A stretch of DNA of 64,000 nucleotides from contig CAVYYF010000010.1 of the NCBI GenBank assembly GCA_963772675.1, positions 62,001 to 126,000 on the forward strand. Direction: 5' to 3'. The notes beneath the pieces were generated by a model that worked only from the letters and a program-made list of their open reading frames with translations, had not been told where the DNA came from and ran no database searches. Shown here one piece after another: positions 37,136 through 47,441 of the stretch (position 1 is its first letter; each line of letters opens with the position of its first letter). The position numbers and the translations under genes are program-made. This stretch comes from JAKAGZ01 sp963772675. GTDB taxonomy: Bacteria; Bacteroidota; Ignavibacteria; Ignavibacteriales; Ignavibacteriaceae.

Positions 37136-38731
37136 ATGGAAAATAAAACTAAGACAGAAATATTCGATACAACTCTAAGAGACGGCACTCAAAGTGAAGG
37201 CGTAAATCTTACTGTCCACGATAAAATATTAATTGCCCAGAGACTTGATGAATTCGGGATTGATATTATCGAAGGCGGGTGGCCTGGAAGTAATCCACGT
37301 GATGAAGAATTTTTCCAGAAGATAAAAGAAATTAATTTCCAACATTCAAAAGTTTGCGCATTTGGATCTACTGCAAGATTTCCTGGTAAAATTTTATCAG
37401 ATAAAAATTTGATTGCCTTGTTAAATGCTGATACGGAAATAGTTTCTATTTTTGGAAAAACCTGGAGATTTCACGCGGAGAAAAGCCTTGGATTGAGCGA
37501 TGATGAAAATGAAGAGCTCATTCATGACTCGGTTAAACTTTTAAAAGAAAAAGGACGCAAAGTAATTTTCGATGCGGAGCATTTTTTTGATGGTTATAAA
37601 GACGATAAAATATTTGCATTAAAAATGATTGAAGCTGCTGAAAGAGCTGGTGCTGATGTTATCACTCTTTGTGATACCAACGGTGGCTCACTTCCGGAAG
37701 AAGTTTTTGAAATAGTAAGCGAAGTTAAAAATGTGATCAAAAAACCACTAGGGATTCATACGCATAATGACGGCGAACTTGCAGTTGCAAATACTTTAAG
37801 TGCAGTTAAAGCTGGTGCTGTTCACGTGCAGGGAACCGTTAACGGGCTGGGCGAAAGATGCGGCAATGCAAATTTGATCAGCATAATACCAAACCTGATT
37901 TTGAAGATGAATCTGGCGGTTAGCGAATATATTGATCTTAAAAAATTAACTTCATTATCAAATTTTGTTTATGAAATAATGAATATGGCTCCTGATACAC
38001 ATTCAGCTTTTACGGGTAAATCGGCTTTTGCTCATAAAGGTGGAGTGCACGTAAGTGCTGTGTTAAAAGATAACAGAATGTACGAGCACATAGAACCCGG
38101 TGTTGTTGGTAATAAACAGAGGGTAATAATCTCTGATCTTTCCGGGCAGAGCAACATAAAATATAAAGCAAATGAATTTGGCGTTGACATTACTGAAAAC
38201 AAGGAATTAAGTAAAAAGCTTGTTGGATATGTAAAATCGTTAGAGTATGATGGATACCAGTTTGATGGAGCAGAAGCATCGTTTGAATTAATATTGAGAA
38301 CAGAGACGAATGAATATTCACCTTATTTTAAAACTCTTGACTCGAAAGTAAATGTAATTTTCGGAAACGATGGCCAAACATCAGCTGAAGCAGTTCTTAA
38401 GATAGAAGTTGATGGTGAAGTAGAACATACTGCGGCAAACGGACATGGACCAGTTGACGCTCTAAATAATGCGCTCAGGAAAGCGTTGCTGAGATTTTAT
38501 CCTGAAATAGTAATGATAAAACTTCTCGACTATAAAGTGAGAGTTCTGAATGAGAAAGACGGCACAGCAGCGAAAGTCAGGGTATTGATAGAGTCGGGGG
38601 ATGGGAATGAAATATGGTCAACTGTTGGTGTTTCAGAAAATATTATTCAGGCCAGCTGGTTTGCATTATGCGATAGTATCAATTATAAACTGTTTAAGTA
38701 CAAAGTGAATATTTCAAAACAAGCGATATAA
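37136..38731 (+). CDS. cimA: (R)-Citramalate synthase
   Basis: Makes citramalate from pyruvate and acetyl-CoA, giving 2-oxobutyrate for isoleucine without threonine deaminase. 531 residues. It differs from LeuA in EIFDTTLRDGTQSEGVNLTVHDKI and DIIEGGWPGSNPRDEEFFQKI, which are typical of the citramalate group, and keeps HTHNDGELAVANTLSAVKAGAVHVQGTVNGLGERCGNANL. A C-terminal regulatory domain is present (NGHGPVDALNNALRKALLRFYP). Presence beside leuCD and absence of ilvA in the operon fit the pyruvate route. Confidence 0.93.
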   Translation: MENKTKTEIFDTTLRDGTQSEGVNLTVHDKILIAQRLDEFGIDIIEGGWPGSNPRDEEFFQKIKEINFQHSKVCAFGSTARFPGKILSDKNLIALLNADTEIVSIFGKTWRFHAEKSLGLSDDENEELIHDSVKLLKEKGRKVIFDAEHFFDGYKDDKIFALKMIEAAERAGADVITLCDTNGGSLPEEVFEIVSEVKNVIKKPLGIHTHNDGELAVANTLSAVKAGAVHVQGTVNGLGERCGNANLISIIPNLILKMNLAVSEYIDLKKLTSLSNFVYEIMNMAPDTHSAFTGKSAFAHKGGVHVSAVLKDNRMYEHIEPGVVGNKQRVIISDLSGQSNIKYKANEFGVDITENKELSKKLVGYVKSLEYDGYQFDGAEASFELILRTETNEYSPYFKTLDSKVNVIFGNDGQTSAEAVLKIEVDGEVEHTAANGHGPVDALNNALRKALLRFYPEIVMIKLLDYKVRVLNEKDGTAAKVRVLIESGDGNEIWSTVGVSENIIQASWFALCDSINYKLFKYKVNISKQAI

Positions 38732-38745
38732 ATATAGGAGTTTAG

Positions 38746-39711
38746 ATGGCATTTGATTCAGAATATATCTGGCTGGAAGGTGAGTTTGTTCCTTTCCGCG
38801 AAGCGAAGCTGCATTTTTTAACAAGTTCGCTTCATTACGGCACCGGAGTTTTTGAAGGTATACGTTCTTATGCAACACAAGATGGCCCCGCGGTTTTTAG
38901 ATTGAAAGATCATATAAAAAGGCTAATCAAAAGTACGCAGATACTTGGTCTGGATGAATTACCATACACTTTTGAAGAATTATATAATGCTGCGATTGAA
39001 CTTGTAAAATTAAACAACATGGTTGAGTGTTACGTTCGTCCTCTGATCTATATCAAGGAAGGCGGGTGGAATTTATCAACTACTAATATAAAAATTGATG
39101 CTGGCATTGCCATTTGGAAGTGGACAAATTACCTGGGAGCTGAAGCTCTGGCAAAAGGAATTAAAGCAAATATTTCTTCTTTTCCACGTCATCATCCGAA
39201 TATTATGATGACGAAAGGAAAAACTTCGGGTAATTATGTTAATTCTGTTCTTGCTAAAAGCGAAAGCGTGCGAGGTGGATTTGATGAAGCGATAATGCTT
39301 GACCCTAACGGGTATGTTTCTGAATGTACAGGTGAAAATATATTTATTGTAAGAGATAATGTTATTTATACTCCTCCACGGAATAGCGTGTTGGAAGGAA
39401 TAACGAGAGATACAATAATAACAATTGCGAAAGATAGAAATTACGAAGTGGTTGAAGAAGTAATTTCAAGAGACCAACTCTACATATCTGATGAAGTATT
39501 TGTAACCGGAACAGCCGCTGAAGTGATTGCACTTAGTGAAATTGATCGCCGTAAAATTGGAAGCGGTTCCACGGGTCCGGTTTGTGCCGATTTACAGAAA
39601 TGCTATTCTGAAGTAATTCACGGCAACAACAAAAACTACGATGCCTGGCTTGATTACGTAAATAATGTAAATCAAAATGAGGTTAGGCTAACAGAAGCTA
39701 AGGCCGTTTAA
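38746..39711 (+). CDS. ilvE: Branched-chain amino acid aminotransferase (class IV)
   Basis: PLP fold-type IV enzyme of 321 residues catalysing the last step for Ile, Leu and Val with glutamate as amino donor. Typical blocks: LTSSLHYGTGVFEGIRSY, CYVRPLIYIKEGGWNLS, GKTSGNYVNSVLAKSES, DPNGYVSECTGENIFIV and FVTGTAAEVIALSEID. D-amino-acid aminotransferase or aminodeoxychorismate lyase are excluded by length and context. The next gene encodes glutamate synthase, which regenerates its amino donor. Confidence 0.95.
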   Translation: MAFDSEYIWLEGEFVPFREAKLHFLTSSLHYGTGVFEGIRSYATQDGPAVFRLKDHIKRLIKSTQILGLDELPYTFEELYNAAIELVKLNNMVECYVRPLIYIKEGGWNLSTTNIKIDAGIAIWKWTNYLGAEALAKGIKANISSFPRHHPNIMMTKGKTSGNYVNSVLAKSESVRGGFDEAIMLDPNGYVSECTGENIFIVRDNVIYTPPRNSVLEGITRDTIITIAKDRNYEVVEEVISRDQLYISDEVFVTGTAAEVIALSEIDRRKIGSGSTGPVCADLQKCYSEVIHGNNKNYDAWLDYVNNVNQNEVRLTEAKAV

Positions 39712-39735
39712 TTTTAATCTATTTCTCAAAAAGGT

Positions 39736-42700
39736 ATGTCAATGGATAAAATCGGAATGTACGATCCTTCTTTTGAACACGATGCCTGTGGGCTTGGTTT
39801 TGTTGTCGATATTAGCGGTGCAAAATCCAGGAATATTATTGATATGGGTCTCGAGATGATTAGGAATCTTGAGCATCGTGGTGCTGTAGGAGCCGATGAA
39901 AATACCGGTGATGGTGCAGGTATTTCCATTCAAATACCGGATGAATTTTTGAGAAAAGTCTGTGTAGCAGAAAATATAACTTTGCCTGAAGCTGGAAGTT
40001 ATGCGGTTGGAATGTTATTCCTGCCACAAAATAAAATTTTAAGAAAGGCTTGTGAGACTATAATTGAAAAAATAATTGATGATGAAGACCAGTTATTGCT
40101 TGGATGGAGGGATGTTCCTGTTGATTCGAGTGTTCCCGGTAAAGGATCAAAATTAATGATGCCTTTTATTAAACAATGCTTTTTACAGGCTAATGATAGC
40201 ATTTCTTCTCAGGATGAATTTGAAAGGAAACTTTTTCTAATTAGAAGAATTATTGATAAAAGAATAAGGGAGGAACTGAAGTGCGATAGAAGTAAATATT
40301 ATGTCCCATCTTTCAGTTCAAGAGTTATTATCTATAAAGGTATGCTGCTTGCCGATCAGCTAACAGCATTCTATCCTGATCTTCTTGACCCCGATATGAA
40401 ATCAGCATTCACGATGATACACCTGCGTTTTTCAACAAATACTTTTCCAACATGGGATCTTGCACATCCTTTCAGAATGATTGCACACAACGGCGAAATT
40501 AATACATTGCGCGGCAATAAGAACTGGATGTCTGCCAGGGAAGCGGTAATGGAATCAAACTATTATGGCAAGGACCTGAAAAGAATGCTGCCGATAATTA
40601 TGGAAGGGCAAAGTGATTCAGCAACATTTGATACGGTATTGGAATTGTTAGTAATGAGCGGGAGGAGCCTGCCCCATGCAATAATGATGATGATTCCTGA
40701 AGCCTGGTCGAAGAATGAAAATATGGATAAAAAGTTAAAAGCATTTTATGAGTTTCACGCAACTTTTATGGAACCCTGGGATGGTCCTGCTGCAATCGTT
40801 TTTACTGATGGTAAATATATAGGAGCCAGCCTTGATAGGAATGGGCTCCGTCCCGCGAGATATATGATTACAGAAGATAATATAGCAATACTATCTTCGG
40901 AAACAGGACTGCTGAATATTCCGCCTGAAAAGATTATAAAAAAAGGAAAGCTTCAGCCCGGTAAAATGTTTTTAGTAGATACTGAAAGAGGAAAATTAAT
41001 CCACGATGATGAAATTAAAAGTGAAATCATAAGCAGGAAGCCTTATGGTAATTGGGTGAAAGAAAATATTCTTAAACTCGATGAACTGCCCGATCCCTTG
41101 TTTAAAAGCGAAGCTACCAATACTGAAATTTTAAACCATCAGAAAATATTTGGCTACACGAAGGAAGATATAAAAATTGTAATTACTCCTATGGTTGAAA
41201 ACGGTCAGGAAGCAACAGGATCGATGGGAACAGATGCATCGCTTTCCGTGCTTTCCGAGAAGCCGCAGCCGCTGTTCCGGTATTTTAAACAACTATTTGC
41301 TCAGGTTACAAATCCGGCTATTGATCCCATAAGAGAAGAATTAGTAATGGAGTTAACAACCTATATAGGGCCCGAGCAAAACTTACTGGATGAAACTCCA
41401 AGACATGCACACAGGATTGAATTAAAAAATCCGCTTCTTTCAAATACTGAATTTGGAAAACTTAAAACTTTATCAAATGTTCATTTCCGTTCGATAACTA
41501 TTCCGACTCTTTTTAATGTTAAAAAAAGACACGGTATGCGAGAACGCCTTGATGAAATCTGCAATCAGGCTATTGATGCAGTTACCAGCGGTTATTCTTT
41601 AATAATACTTACTGATAAGGGTGTTAATGAACTTCAGGCACCAATTCCAAGCCTGCTTGCTGTTTCAGCTGTTCATCATACGCTTATCAAAAAAGGATTA
41701 AGGACAAGAACAGGAATAATTATTCAGAGCGGTGAGCCCAGGGAAGTTCCTCATTTTGCGCTTCTATGCGGATACGGGGCGAATGCTATTAATCCTTATC
41801 TCGCTTACGATACAGTAAAGTATCTTTTTAACAATGGACATATTACAGGGGTAGCAAGTTATAAAGATGCAAAGAAAAATTATGTGAAAGCTGTCGGTAA
41901 AGGATTGCTCAAAGTCTTTAGCAAGATGGGAATAAGTACCTTACAGTCGTATTGCGGTGCGCAGATTTTTGAAGTAGTTGGCCTCGATAGTGAAATAGTT
42001 TCAAAATATTTTACGGGGACTCCAACAAAAATTGAAGGGCTCAGTCTTGAAATGCTTGGCGATGAAGCAATTAAAAAACATAATCTTGCCTTTGATGTTT
42101 TGAAAAATTGTGATTGTCTTGGAAGCGGTGGACTCTATCACTACAGAAGAGACGGTGAGCATCATTTGTGGAATCCTTTAACAATCTCAAAACTTCAGCA
42201 AAGCACCTGGAACAATGAATTTAAGACTTTTAAGGAATACTCGACTCTTATAAATGATCAGGATAAAAAGAGAGTAACTCTGAGAAGCTTGCTGGATTTT
42301 AAAAAACTCCCAAAGCCGATACCAATTGAAGAAGTAGAAGACGCGAAAGAAATAGTAAAAAGATTTTCTACCGGGGCAATGAGTTTCGGTTCGATTTCCT
42401 GGGAAGCACACACTTCTTTAGCTATTGCAATGAACAGGATAGAAGGAAAATCAAATACAGGTGAAGGAGGTGAATCGGCGAAAAGATTTATTACACTTGA
42501 GAACGGCGACACTATGCGATCATCAATCAAACAGGTTGCGTCTGCAAGATTTGGAGTTACAGCAAACTATTTGGTAAATGCGGATGATCTGCAGATCAAA
42601 ATTTCGCAGGGTGCAAAACCGGGCGAAGGCGGGCAGCTACCAGGGTTTAAAGTCGATAAGATAATTGCTAAAGTAAGACACAGCACACCCGGCGTAACTC

Positions 42701-44271
42701 TTATCAGTCCTCCTCCACATCATGATATTTATTCGATAGAAGATCTTAAGCAATTAATTTTTGATCTTAAAAACATAAACCCAAAAGCACGGGTAAGCGT
42801 TAAGCTGGTTTCCGAATCAGGAGTTGGAACTATTGCAGCGGGAGTTGCAAAAGCAAAAGCGGATCACATTCTTATCAGTGGTCACGACGGTGGAACGGGC
42901 GCCAGTCCGATTTCATCTATACAGTATGCTGGTTCTCCCTGGGAATTAGGATTAAGCGAAACTCATCAGACTCTTGTACTTAACGGGTTGCGTGACAGGG
43001 TATACCTTGCAGTGGACGGACAAATTAAAACAGGAAGGGATGTTGTAATCGGTGCGCTTTTAGGTGCAGAAGAATTTGGATTTGCAACAGCACCGCTTGT
43101 AACGCAAGGATGTATAATGATGAGGAAATGTCATCTAAATACATGCCCGGTCGGGGTTGCGACACAAGATCCGGTTTTGAGAAAAAGGTTTACTGGTAAG
43201 CCGGAGTATGTTGTAAACTTTATGTTCTTTATTGCTGAAGAGGTAAGAGAACTTATGGCAGAATTGGGCTTTAGGAAATTTGAAGAAATGGTTGGTCAAA
43301 CCGATAAACTTGAACAGGTAAAGAGTAAATCAAAGTCGAAATACAGGGGAATTGATCTTAGCAAAATTTTATGCAAGCAGGAATCATTGTTTCAAACACA
43401 ACAATACAGGACACGTGCACAGAATCATAAAATTGAAAATCAGCTTGATAATGAAATTCTGAAAAAAATATTGCACAGCACAAAGATCAGCGGGATTGCA
43501 GCTGCAAAGCAAACTATAAAAAATACCGATCTGACTGTTGGCGCATTAATTTCAAATAAGATTTGTGAACTCTACGGTGAAGCAGGTTTAACTCCGGGCA
43601 GTATTAAGCTTGAATTCGAAGGGACAGCCGGGCAAAGTTTTGGTGCCTTCCTTGCAAAAGGAGTTCAATTAAAATTGTACGGCGAGGCAAATGATTACGT
43701 AGGTAAAGGCTTGTCCGGCGGCAGAATAATCGTAAGACTTCCGAGAGGATCAAAACTGGTTTCTTATGAAAATGTCATCATTGGAAATACCTGTTTATAC
43801 GGAGCAACCAGCGGGGAAGCATTTATTAATGGGGTGGCCGGTGAGCGGTTTGGTGTAAGAAATTCCGGTGCAACCGCGATAGTTGAAGGAGTAGGTGATC
43901 ACGGATGTGAATATATGACCGGAGGAAACGTGGTTATACTTGGAAAGATCGGAAGGAATTTTGCTGCCGGTATGTCAGGTGGAGTTTCATATCTCTGGAA
44001 TTGTACCGGTGATTTATTGAAAAATATTAATCAGGATCTTGTCTCAGTTGAAAAATTGGAAGAATATGATGCCCGCAAGGTTTTTGGCCTGATAGAGAAG
44101 CATTTCTATTATACTTATTCATCGAGAGCAAAATTTATTCTGGACAACTGGAAAATTGAGATGCAGAATTTTATAAAAATAATTTCTTTTGAATATAAAG
44201 AAGCTATTACCAAAATGAATACTGAATATAATAGTCCGGGCATTGAAGAAATAAGTGTGGAGGGAAATTAA
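39736..44271 (+). CDS. gltB: Glutamate synthase large (alpha) subunit
   Basis: 1511 residues, full length. The N-terminal Ntn glutaminase domain begins at the Cys in EHDACGLGFVVDI after a 17-residue leader that should be cleaved. Next come the central domain and the FMN synthase domain (GAMSFGSISWEAH, HDGGTGASPISSIQYAG). The [3Fe-4S] cluster Cys residues are in MMRKCHLNTCPVGVATQDP. The C-terminal GXGXG beta-helix follows (GLSGGRIIVRLP, GATSGEAFINGVAGERFGVRNSGA). It moves the glutamine amide to 2-oxoglutarate. Last big module of the ilv-leu operon, 24 bases after ilvE and one base before gltD. Confidence 0.96.
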   Translation: MSMDKIGMYDPSFEHDACGLGFVVDISGAKSRNIIDMGLEMIRNLEHRGAVGADENTGDGAGISIQIPDEFLRKVCVAENITLPEAGSYAVGMLFLPQNKILRKACETIIEKIIDDEDQLLLGWRDVPVDSSVPGKGSKLMMPFIKQCFLQANDSISSQDEFERKLFLIRRIIDKRIREELKCDRSKYYVPSFSSRVIIYKGMLLADQLTAFYPDLLDPDMKSAFTMIHLRFSTNTFPTWDLAHPFRMIAHNGEINTLRGNKNWMSAREAVMESNYYGKDLKRMLPIIMEGQSDSATFDTVLELLVMSGRSLPHAIMMMIPEAWSKNENMDKKLKAFYEFHATFMEPWDGPAAIVFTDGKYIGASLDRNGLRPARYMITEDNIAILSSETGLLNIPPEKIIKKGKLQPGKMFLVDTERGKLIHDDEIKSEIISRKPYGNWVKENILKLDELPDPLFKSEATNTEILNHQKIFGYTKEDIKIVITPMVENGQEATGSMGTDASLSVLSEKPQPLFRYFKQLFAQVTNPAIDPIREELVMELTTYIGPEQNLLDETPRHAHRIELKNPLLSNTEFGKLKTLSNVHFRSITIPTLFNVKKRHGMRERLDEICNQAIDAVTSGYSLIILTDKGVNELQAPIPSLLAVSAVHHTLIKKGLRTRTGIIIQSGEPREVPHFALLCGYGANAINPYLAYDTVKYLFNNGHITGVASYKDAKKNYVKAVGKGLLKVFSKMGISTLQSYCGAQIFEVVGLDSEIVSKYFTGTPTKIEGLSLEMLGDEAIKKHNLAFDVLKNCDCLGSGGLYHYRRDGEHHLWNPLTISKLQQSTWNNEFKTFKEYSTLINDQDKKRVTLRSLLDFKKLPKPIPIEEVEDAKEIVKRFSTGAMSFGSISWEAHTSLAIAMNRIEGKSNTGEGGESAKRFITLENGDTMRSSIKQVASARFGVTANYLVNADDLQIKISQGAKPGEGGQLPGFKVDKIIAKVRHSTPGVTLISPPPHHDIYSIEDLKQLIFDLKNINPKARVSVKLVSESGVGTIAAGVAKAKADHILISGHDGGTGASPISSIQYAGSPWELGLSETHQTLVLNGLRDRVYLAVDGQIKTGRDVVIGALLGAEEFGFATAPLVTQGCIMMRKCHLNTCPVGVATQDPVLRKRFTGKPEYVVNFMFFIAEEVRELMAELGFRKFEEMVGQTDKLEQVKSKSKSKYRGIDLSKILCKQESLFQTQQYRTRAQNHKIENQLDNEILKKILHSTKISGIAAAKQTIKNTDLTVGALISNKICELYGEAGLTPGSIKLEFEGTAGQSFGAFLAKGVQLKLYGEANDYVGKGLSGGRIIVRLPRGSKLVSYENVIIGNTCLYGATSGEAFINGVAGERFGVRNSGATAIVEGVGDHGCEYMTGGNVVILGKIGRNFAAGMSGGVSYLWNCTGDLLKNINQDLVSVEKLEEYDARKVFGLIEKHFYYTYSSRAKFILDNWKIEMQNFIKIISFEYKEAITKMNTEYNSPGIEEISVEGN

Positions 44272-44272
44272 T

Positions 44273-45709
44273 TTGGGAAAACCAACAGGCTTCCTGGAAT
44301 TTGACAGGGTAACTCCTGACAAGGAAAAAGTTAAATTAAGGATAAAGCATTTTAAAGAATTTGAACATTCTTTTGATGAAGATACTGCTAAGAAGCAGGG
44401 TGCCCGCTGTATGGAATGTGGAATCCCGTTTTGTCATGGTGATACCGGGTGCCCGGTTCAAAATTTTATACCTGAGTGGAATGACCTGGTTTATAAAGGG
44501 AAATGGGAAGAAGCGCTAAAGAATTTACACTCCACGAATAATTTCCCGGAATTTACCGGCAGGCTTTGTCCTGCACCCTGTGAAAGTGCCTGCGTGCTTG
44601 GGATAAATTCTTCTCCTGTGACTATTAAGTCTATTGAAAAAATGATAATCGATAAAGGCTTTAAAGAGGGATGGGTGAAGCCCAGAATTAATGAGAATAA
44701 GACTTCAAAAAAAATTGCTGTGATTGGTTCAGGACCGTCTGGCCTGGCCGCAGCACAACAGCTTTCAAGAGCAGGGCACTATGTAGATCTTTTTGAAAAA
44801 AATGACAGGATCGGGGGCTTGCTCAGATACGGAATTCCTGATTTTAAATTAGAGAAATGGCTGATCGACAGAAGACTTGATCAAATGAAGGCGGAAGGAG
44901 TAAAGTTTTTTACGGGTGTAAATATTGGTGATGATTTAAAAATTTGGGAATTACAAAACAACTATGATGCAATTGTTCTTGCCTGTGGTTCAGAGTCTCC
45001 CAGAAATATTGAAATCCCAGGCAGAGAATTAAAAGGGATTCATTTTGCAGTGGATTTTCTTACACTGCAAAATAAATTTAATGCAGGCGATAATGTAGAG
45101 GTTATCAGCGCAGAGGGGAAAAATATTATCGTGCTGGGAGGAGGCGATACAGGGTCTGATTGTATTGGCACGTCTATCAGGCAAGGTGCAAAATCTGTTA
45201 CGCAGTTAGAAATAATGCCGCAGCCCCCAAAAGAAAGAAGCAAAAATAATCCCTGGCCTTATTGGCCATTTATCTTCAGAACTTCTTCAAGCCAGGAAGA
45301 AGGCGCTGTGCGACAGTGGAGTGTTAGCACTAAAAAATTCCTTGGCGATAAAAATGGTTGTGTCAAATCATTAAGATGTGTAAAAGTAGAATTTCAAGCC
45401 GGCAAATTTATCGAGCAGGATAATTCCGAAATTGAGCTTCCTGTTGAACTAGTTTTAATTGCAGCCGGGTTTACCGGACCTAAAAAGAATAGAATGTATG
45501 AAGGTTTGATCGATATGGGAATTGAGTTAGATCAACGTGGAAATATTAAAGCAGAATTTGGTGATGTGAAAAATGCCCACAAAACAAGCCTGGATAAGAT
45601 ATTTGTTTGCGGTGATATGAGACGCGGACAATCACTGATTGTTTGGGCTATAGCTGAAGGAAGAAAATGTGCAGAAAGTGTTAATAAATTTTTAAGAGAT
45701 GCTAAATAA
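44273..45709 (+). CDS. gltD: Glutamate synthase small (beta) subunit, NADPH-dependent
   Basis: Electron-transfer subunit of GOGAT, 478 residues. Two N-terminal [4Fe-4S] Cys groups (CMECGIPFCHGDTGCPVQN and CPAPCESACVLG), FAD site (VIGSGPSGLAAAQQLSRAG) and NADPH site (VLGGGDTGSDCIGTSIRQGA). I choose TTG 44273 as start: GGAGGG at 44259-44264 is at ideal distance, the N-terminus becomes MGKPTGFLEFDR, and it lies one base after the gltB stop. The upstream in-frame GTG at 44255 is inside gltB and includes the ribosome site. Confidence 0.95.
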   Translation: MGKPTGFLEFDRVTPDKEKVKLRIKHFKEFEHSFDEDTAKKQGARCMECGIPFCHGDTGCPVQNFIPEWNDLVYKGKWEEALKNLHSTNNFPEFTGRLCPAPCESACVLGINSSPVTIKSIEKMIIDKGFKEGWVKPRINENKTSKKIAVIGSGPSGLAAAQQLSRAGHYVDLFEKNDRIGGLLRYGIPDFKLEKWLIDRRLDQMKAEGVKFFTGVNIGDDLKIWELQNNYDAIVLACGSESPRNIEIPGRELKGIHFAVDFLTLQNKFNAGDNVEVISAEGKNIIVLGGGDTGSDCIGTSIRQGAKSVTQLEIMPQPPKERSKNNPWPYWPFIFRTSSSQEEGAVRQWSVSTKKFLGDKNGCVKSLRCVKVEFQAGKFIEQDNSEIELPVELVLIAAGFTGPKKNRMYEGLIDMGIELDQRGNIKAEFGDVKNAHKTSLDKIFVCGDMRRGQSLIVWAIAEGRKCAESVNKFLRDAK

Positions 45710-45766
45710 ATCTTCTAATTAGCATTATAAATAAATTCCATCAACTTTTAGAATTAAATATAAAAA

Positions 45767-45825
45767 GGGAACGAGAATTTCATTAACGAGGAGGTAATCT
45801 TGAAATTCCCATTCCCATCAGGGAA
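45767..45825. repeat. Long hairpin with an SD-like loop between gltD and amtB
   Basis: GGGAA 45767-45771 and GAATTTCA 45775-45782 pair with TGAAATTC 45801-45808 and TTCCC 45812-45816 around a 3x3 internal loop. The 18-base loop holds GAGGAGGT, a perfect ribosome-binding site. TTCCC can instead pair with GGGAA 45821-45825. On the plus strand a TTG at 45800 after GAGGAGGT opens a 14-codon ORF (to 45844). The 143-base convergent gap has no other feature, so it may be a two-way terminator; the ribosome site is unexplained. Confidence 0.4.
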
Positions 45826-45852
45826 ACGCTTTCTCTGTAAATAAAATATATT

Positions 45853-47388
45853 TTATTCAACACCTTTAATTGTTGCTACTTCGTATCCTTTTATACCCAT
45901 TTCAGGCATATCAAGTCCCTGAATTTCATCTCTTGCAGAAGGACGGAGTCCCATAACTTTATCGCAAACCTTAAAAAATACATACATCACAGAAAAAACA
46001 AATACAAAACAAACAACACCACCTATCAATTCAGCAAAAAACTGACCGGCGTTTCCATAAAATAAACCAGTTACAGTTCCGGGAATACCGTTCCATCCGT
46101 CACCATAACTTCCGTCGGCAAATAATCCAAGCGCAAGCACTCCCCAGAAACCATTCACGCCGTGAACTGCAACTGCACCAACAGGGTCGTCAATTTTTAA
46201 TTTATGATCAAGAAAGAATACAGAAACAACTACAAGTACACCTGCAATAGCACCGATCAAAACAGCCGAAGGTGCGTTAACAAATGCACATGGAGCTGTG
46301 ATCGCTACTAAACCCGCAAGCATTCCGTTTGCCATCATACTGGGATCAGGTTTGCCGTATTTAATCCACATATATAACATAGCAGTAAACGCGCCGCTTG
46401 CTGAAGCTAACATCGTGTTTGTCGCAACCACGCTTATTCTTAAATCAGTACCCGCAAGAGTAGAACCTGGATTGAATCCAAACCAGCCGAAAGCCAAAAT
46501 AAAAGTTCCTATAATAGCCATCGGAATATTATGGCCGGGAATAGCATTTGATGAACCATCTTTATTATACTTGCCCAATCTCGGGCCGATGACCAAGGCG
46601 CCTGCAAGAGCCGCAGCACCACCGACTTCATGAACAACGGATGATCCGGCAAAATCAACATGACCATGTCCAAGTCCAAAAAGGGTACCAAGCTGAGATA
46701 GCCATCCGCCTCCCCAAACCCAATTGCCAAATATTGGATACACAATCATTGAAATAAAAAATCCATAAATAATAAAAGGGAGGAACCTCCATCTTTCGGC
46801 CATTGCTCCGGTTGGAATTGTAGCAGTCGTGTCCATGAATACCATTTGGAAAAGAAAGAGTGTGAAAATACCAACATCATATACATGAGGATTTAAAAAG
46901 AATCCTGAAAATCCCGCTAATCCAAAGTCTTTGCCAAAAAGGGAAATAGTAATTTCACTGGTAAGACCGGGTGTGCCTCCAAGACTGCCCAAAGCACCAA
47001 CTCCTCCAAACATTAATGCAAACCCGCAAATCCAGAATCCTAAAACACCGACCCCGTAAACCATAAAATTCATACCCATAGTGTGGGCCACATTCTTAGC
47101 CTGTGTAAAACCGGTTTCTACCATGGCAAATCCTGCCTGCATAAACATTACTAAGAATCCGGTTATTAAAGTCCACATAATATTTATTGCAATTCTATTA
47201 TGTCCTGCCGCATCACCAATTTCAGTCATTGTAGGGGAACCAACTTTTGCTGCAGGTACATCATTTATAGTTCCCGTTTTTGCACCTGTTGGATCAGGTT
47301 GTGCATTTGTAGAAGGAACTGCAATAATCAATACCAGTGCTAAAAAGGCCGCCCAAAATATTGAAACATTGAAAAACTTTTTTCTCAT
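45853..47388 (-). CDS. amtB: Ammonium transporter
   Basis: Amt/Rh-family channel, 511 residues, with a cleavable signal peptide (ends PSTNAQ) as in E. coli AmtB, then about 11 membrane helices. Conserved pore regions are WTLITGFLVMFMQAGFAMVETGFTQAKN, GNWVWGGGWLSQLG, VHEVGGAAALAGALVIGPRLGKY and AVHGVNGFWGVLALGLFADG, the last carrying one of the paired pore His residues and VHEVGG the other. Last gene of glnK-barrel-amtB; the P-II protein should plug this channel when nitrogen is plentiful. Confidence 0.96.
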   Translation of the reverse strand: MRKKFFNVSIFWAAFLALVLIIAVPSTNAQPDPTGAKTGTINDVPAAKVGSPTMTEIGDAAGHNRIAINIMWTLITGFLVMFMQAGFAMVETGFTQAKNVAHTMGMNFMVYGVGVLGFWICGFALMFGGVGALGSLGGTPGLTSEITISLFGKDFGLAGFSGFFLNPHVYDVGIFTLFLFQMVFMDTTATIPTGAMAERWRFLPFIIYGFFISMIVYPIFGNWVWGGGWLSQLGTLFGLGHGHVDFAGSSVVHEVGGAAALAGALVIGPRLGKYNKDGSSNAIPGHNIPMAIIGTFILAFGWFGFNPGSTLAGTDLRISVVATNTMLASASGAFTAMLYMWIKYGKPDPSMMANGMLAGLVAITAPCAFVNAPSAVLIGAIAGVLVVVSVFFLDHKLKIDDPVGAVAVHGVNGFWGVLALGLFADGSYGDGWNGIPGTVTGLFYGNAGQFFAELIGGVVCFVFVFSVMYVFFKVCDKVMGLRPSARDEIQGLDMPEMGIKGYEVATIKGVE

Positions 47389-47441
47389 GTTAACTCCTAT
47401 AAAAAATTACTTATGGATTATTTTTTTAGTCTAATAAAAAT

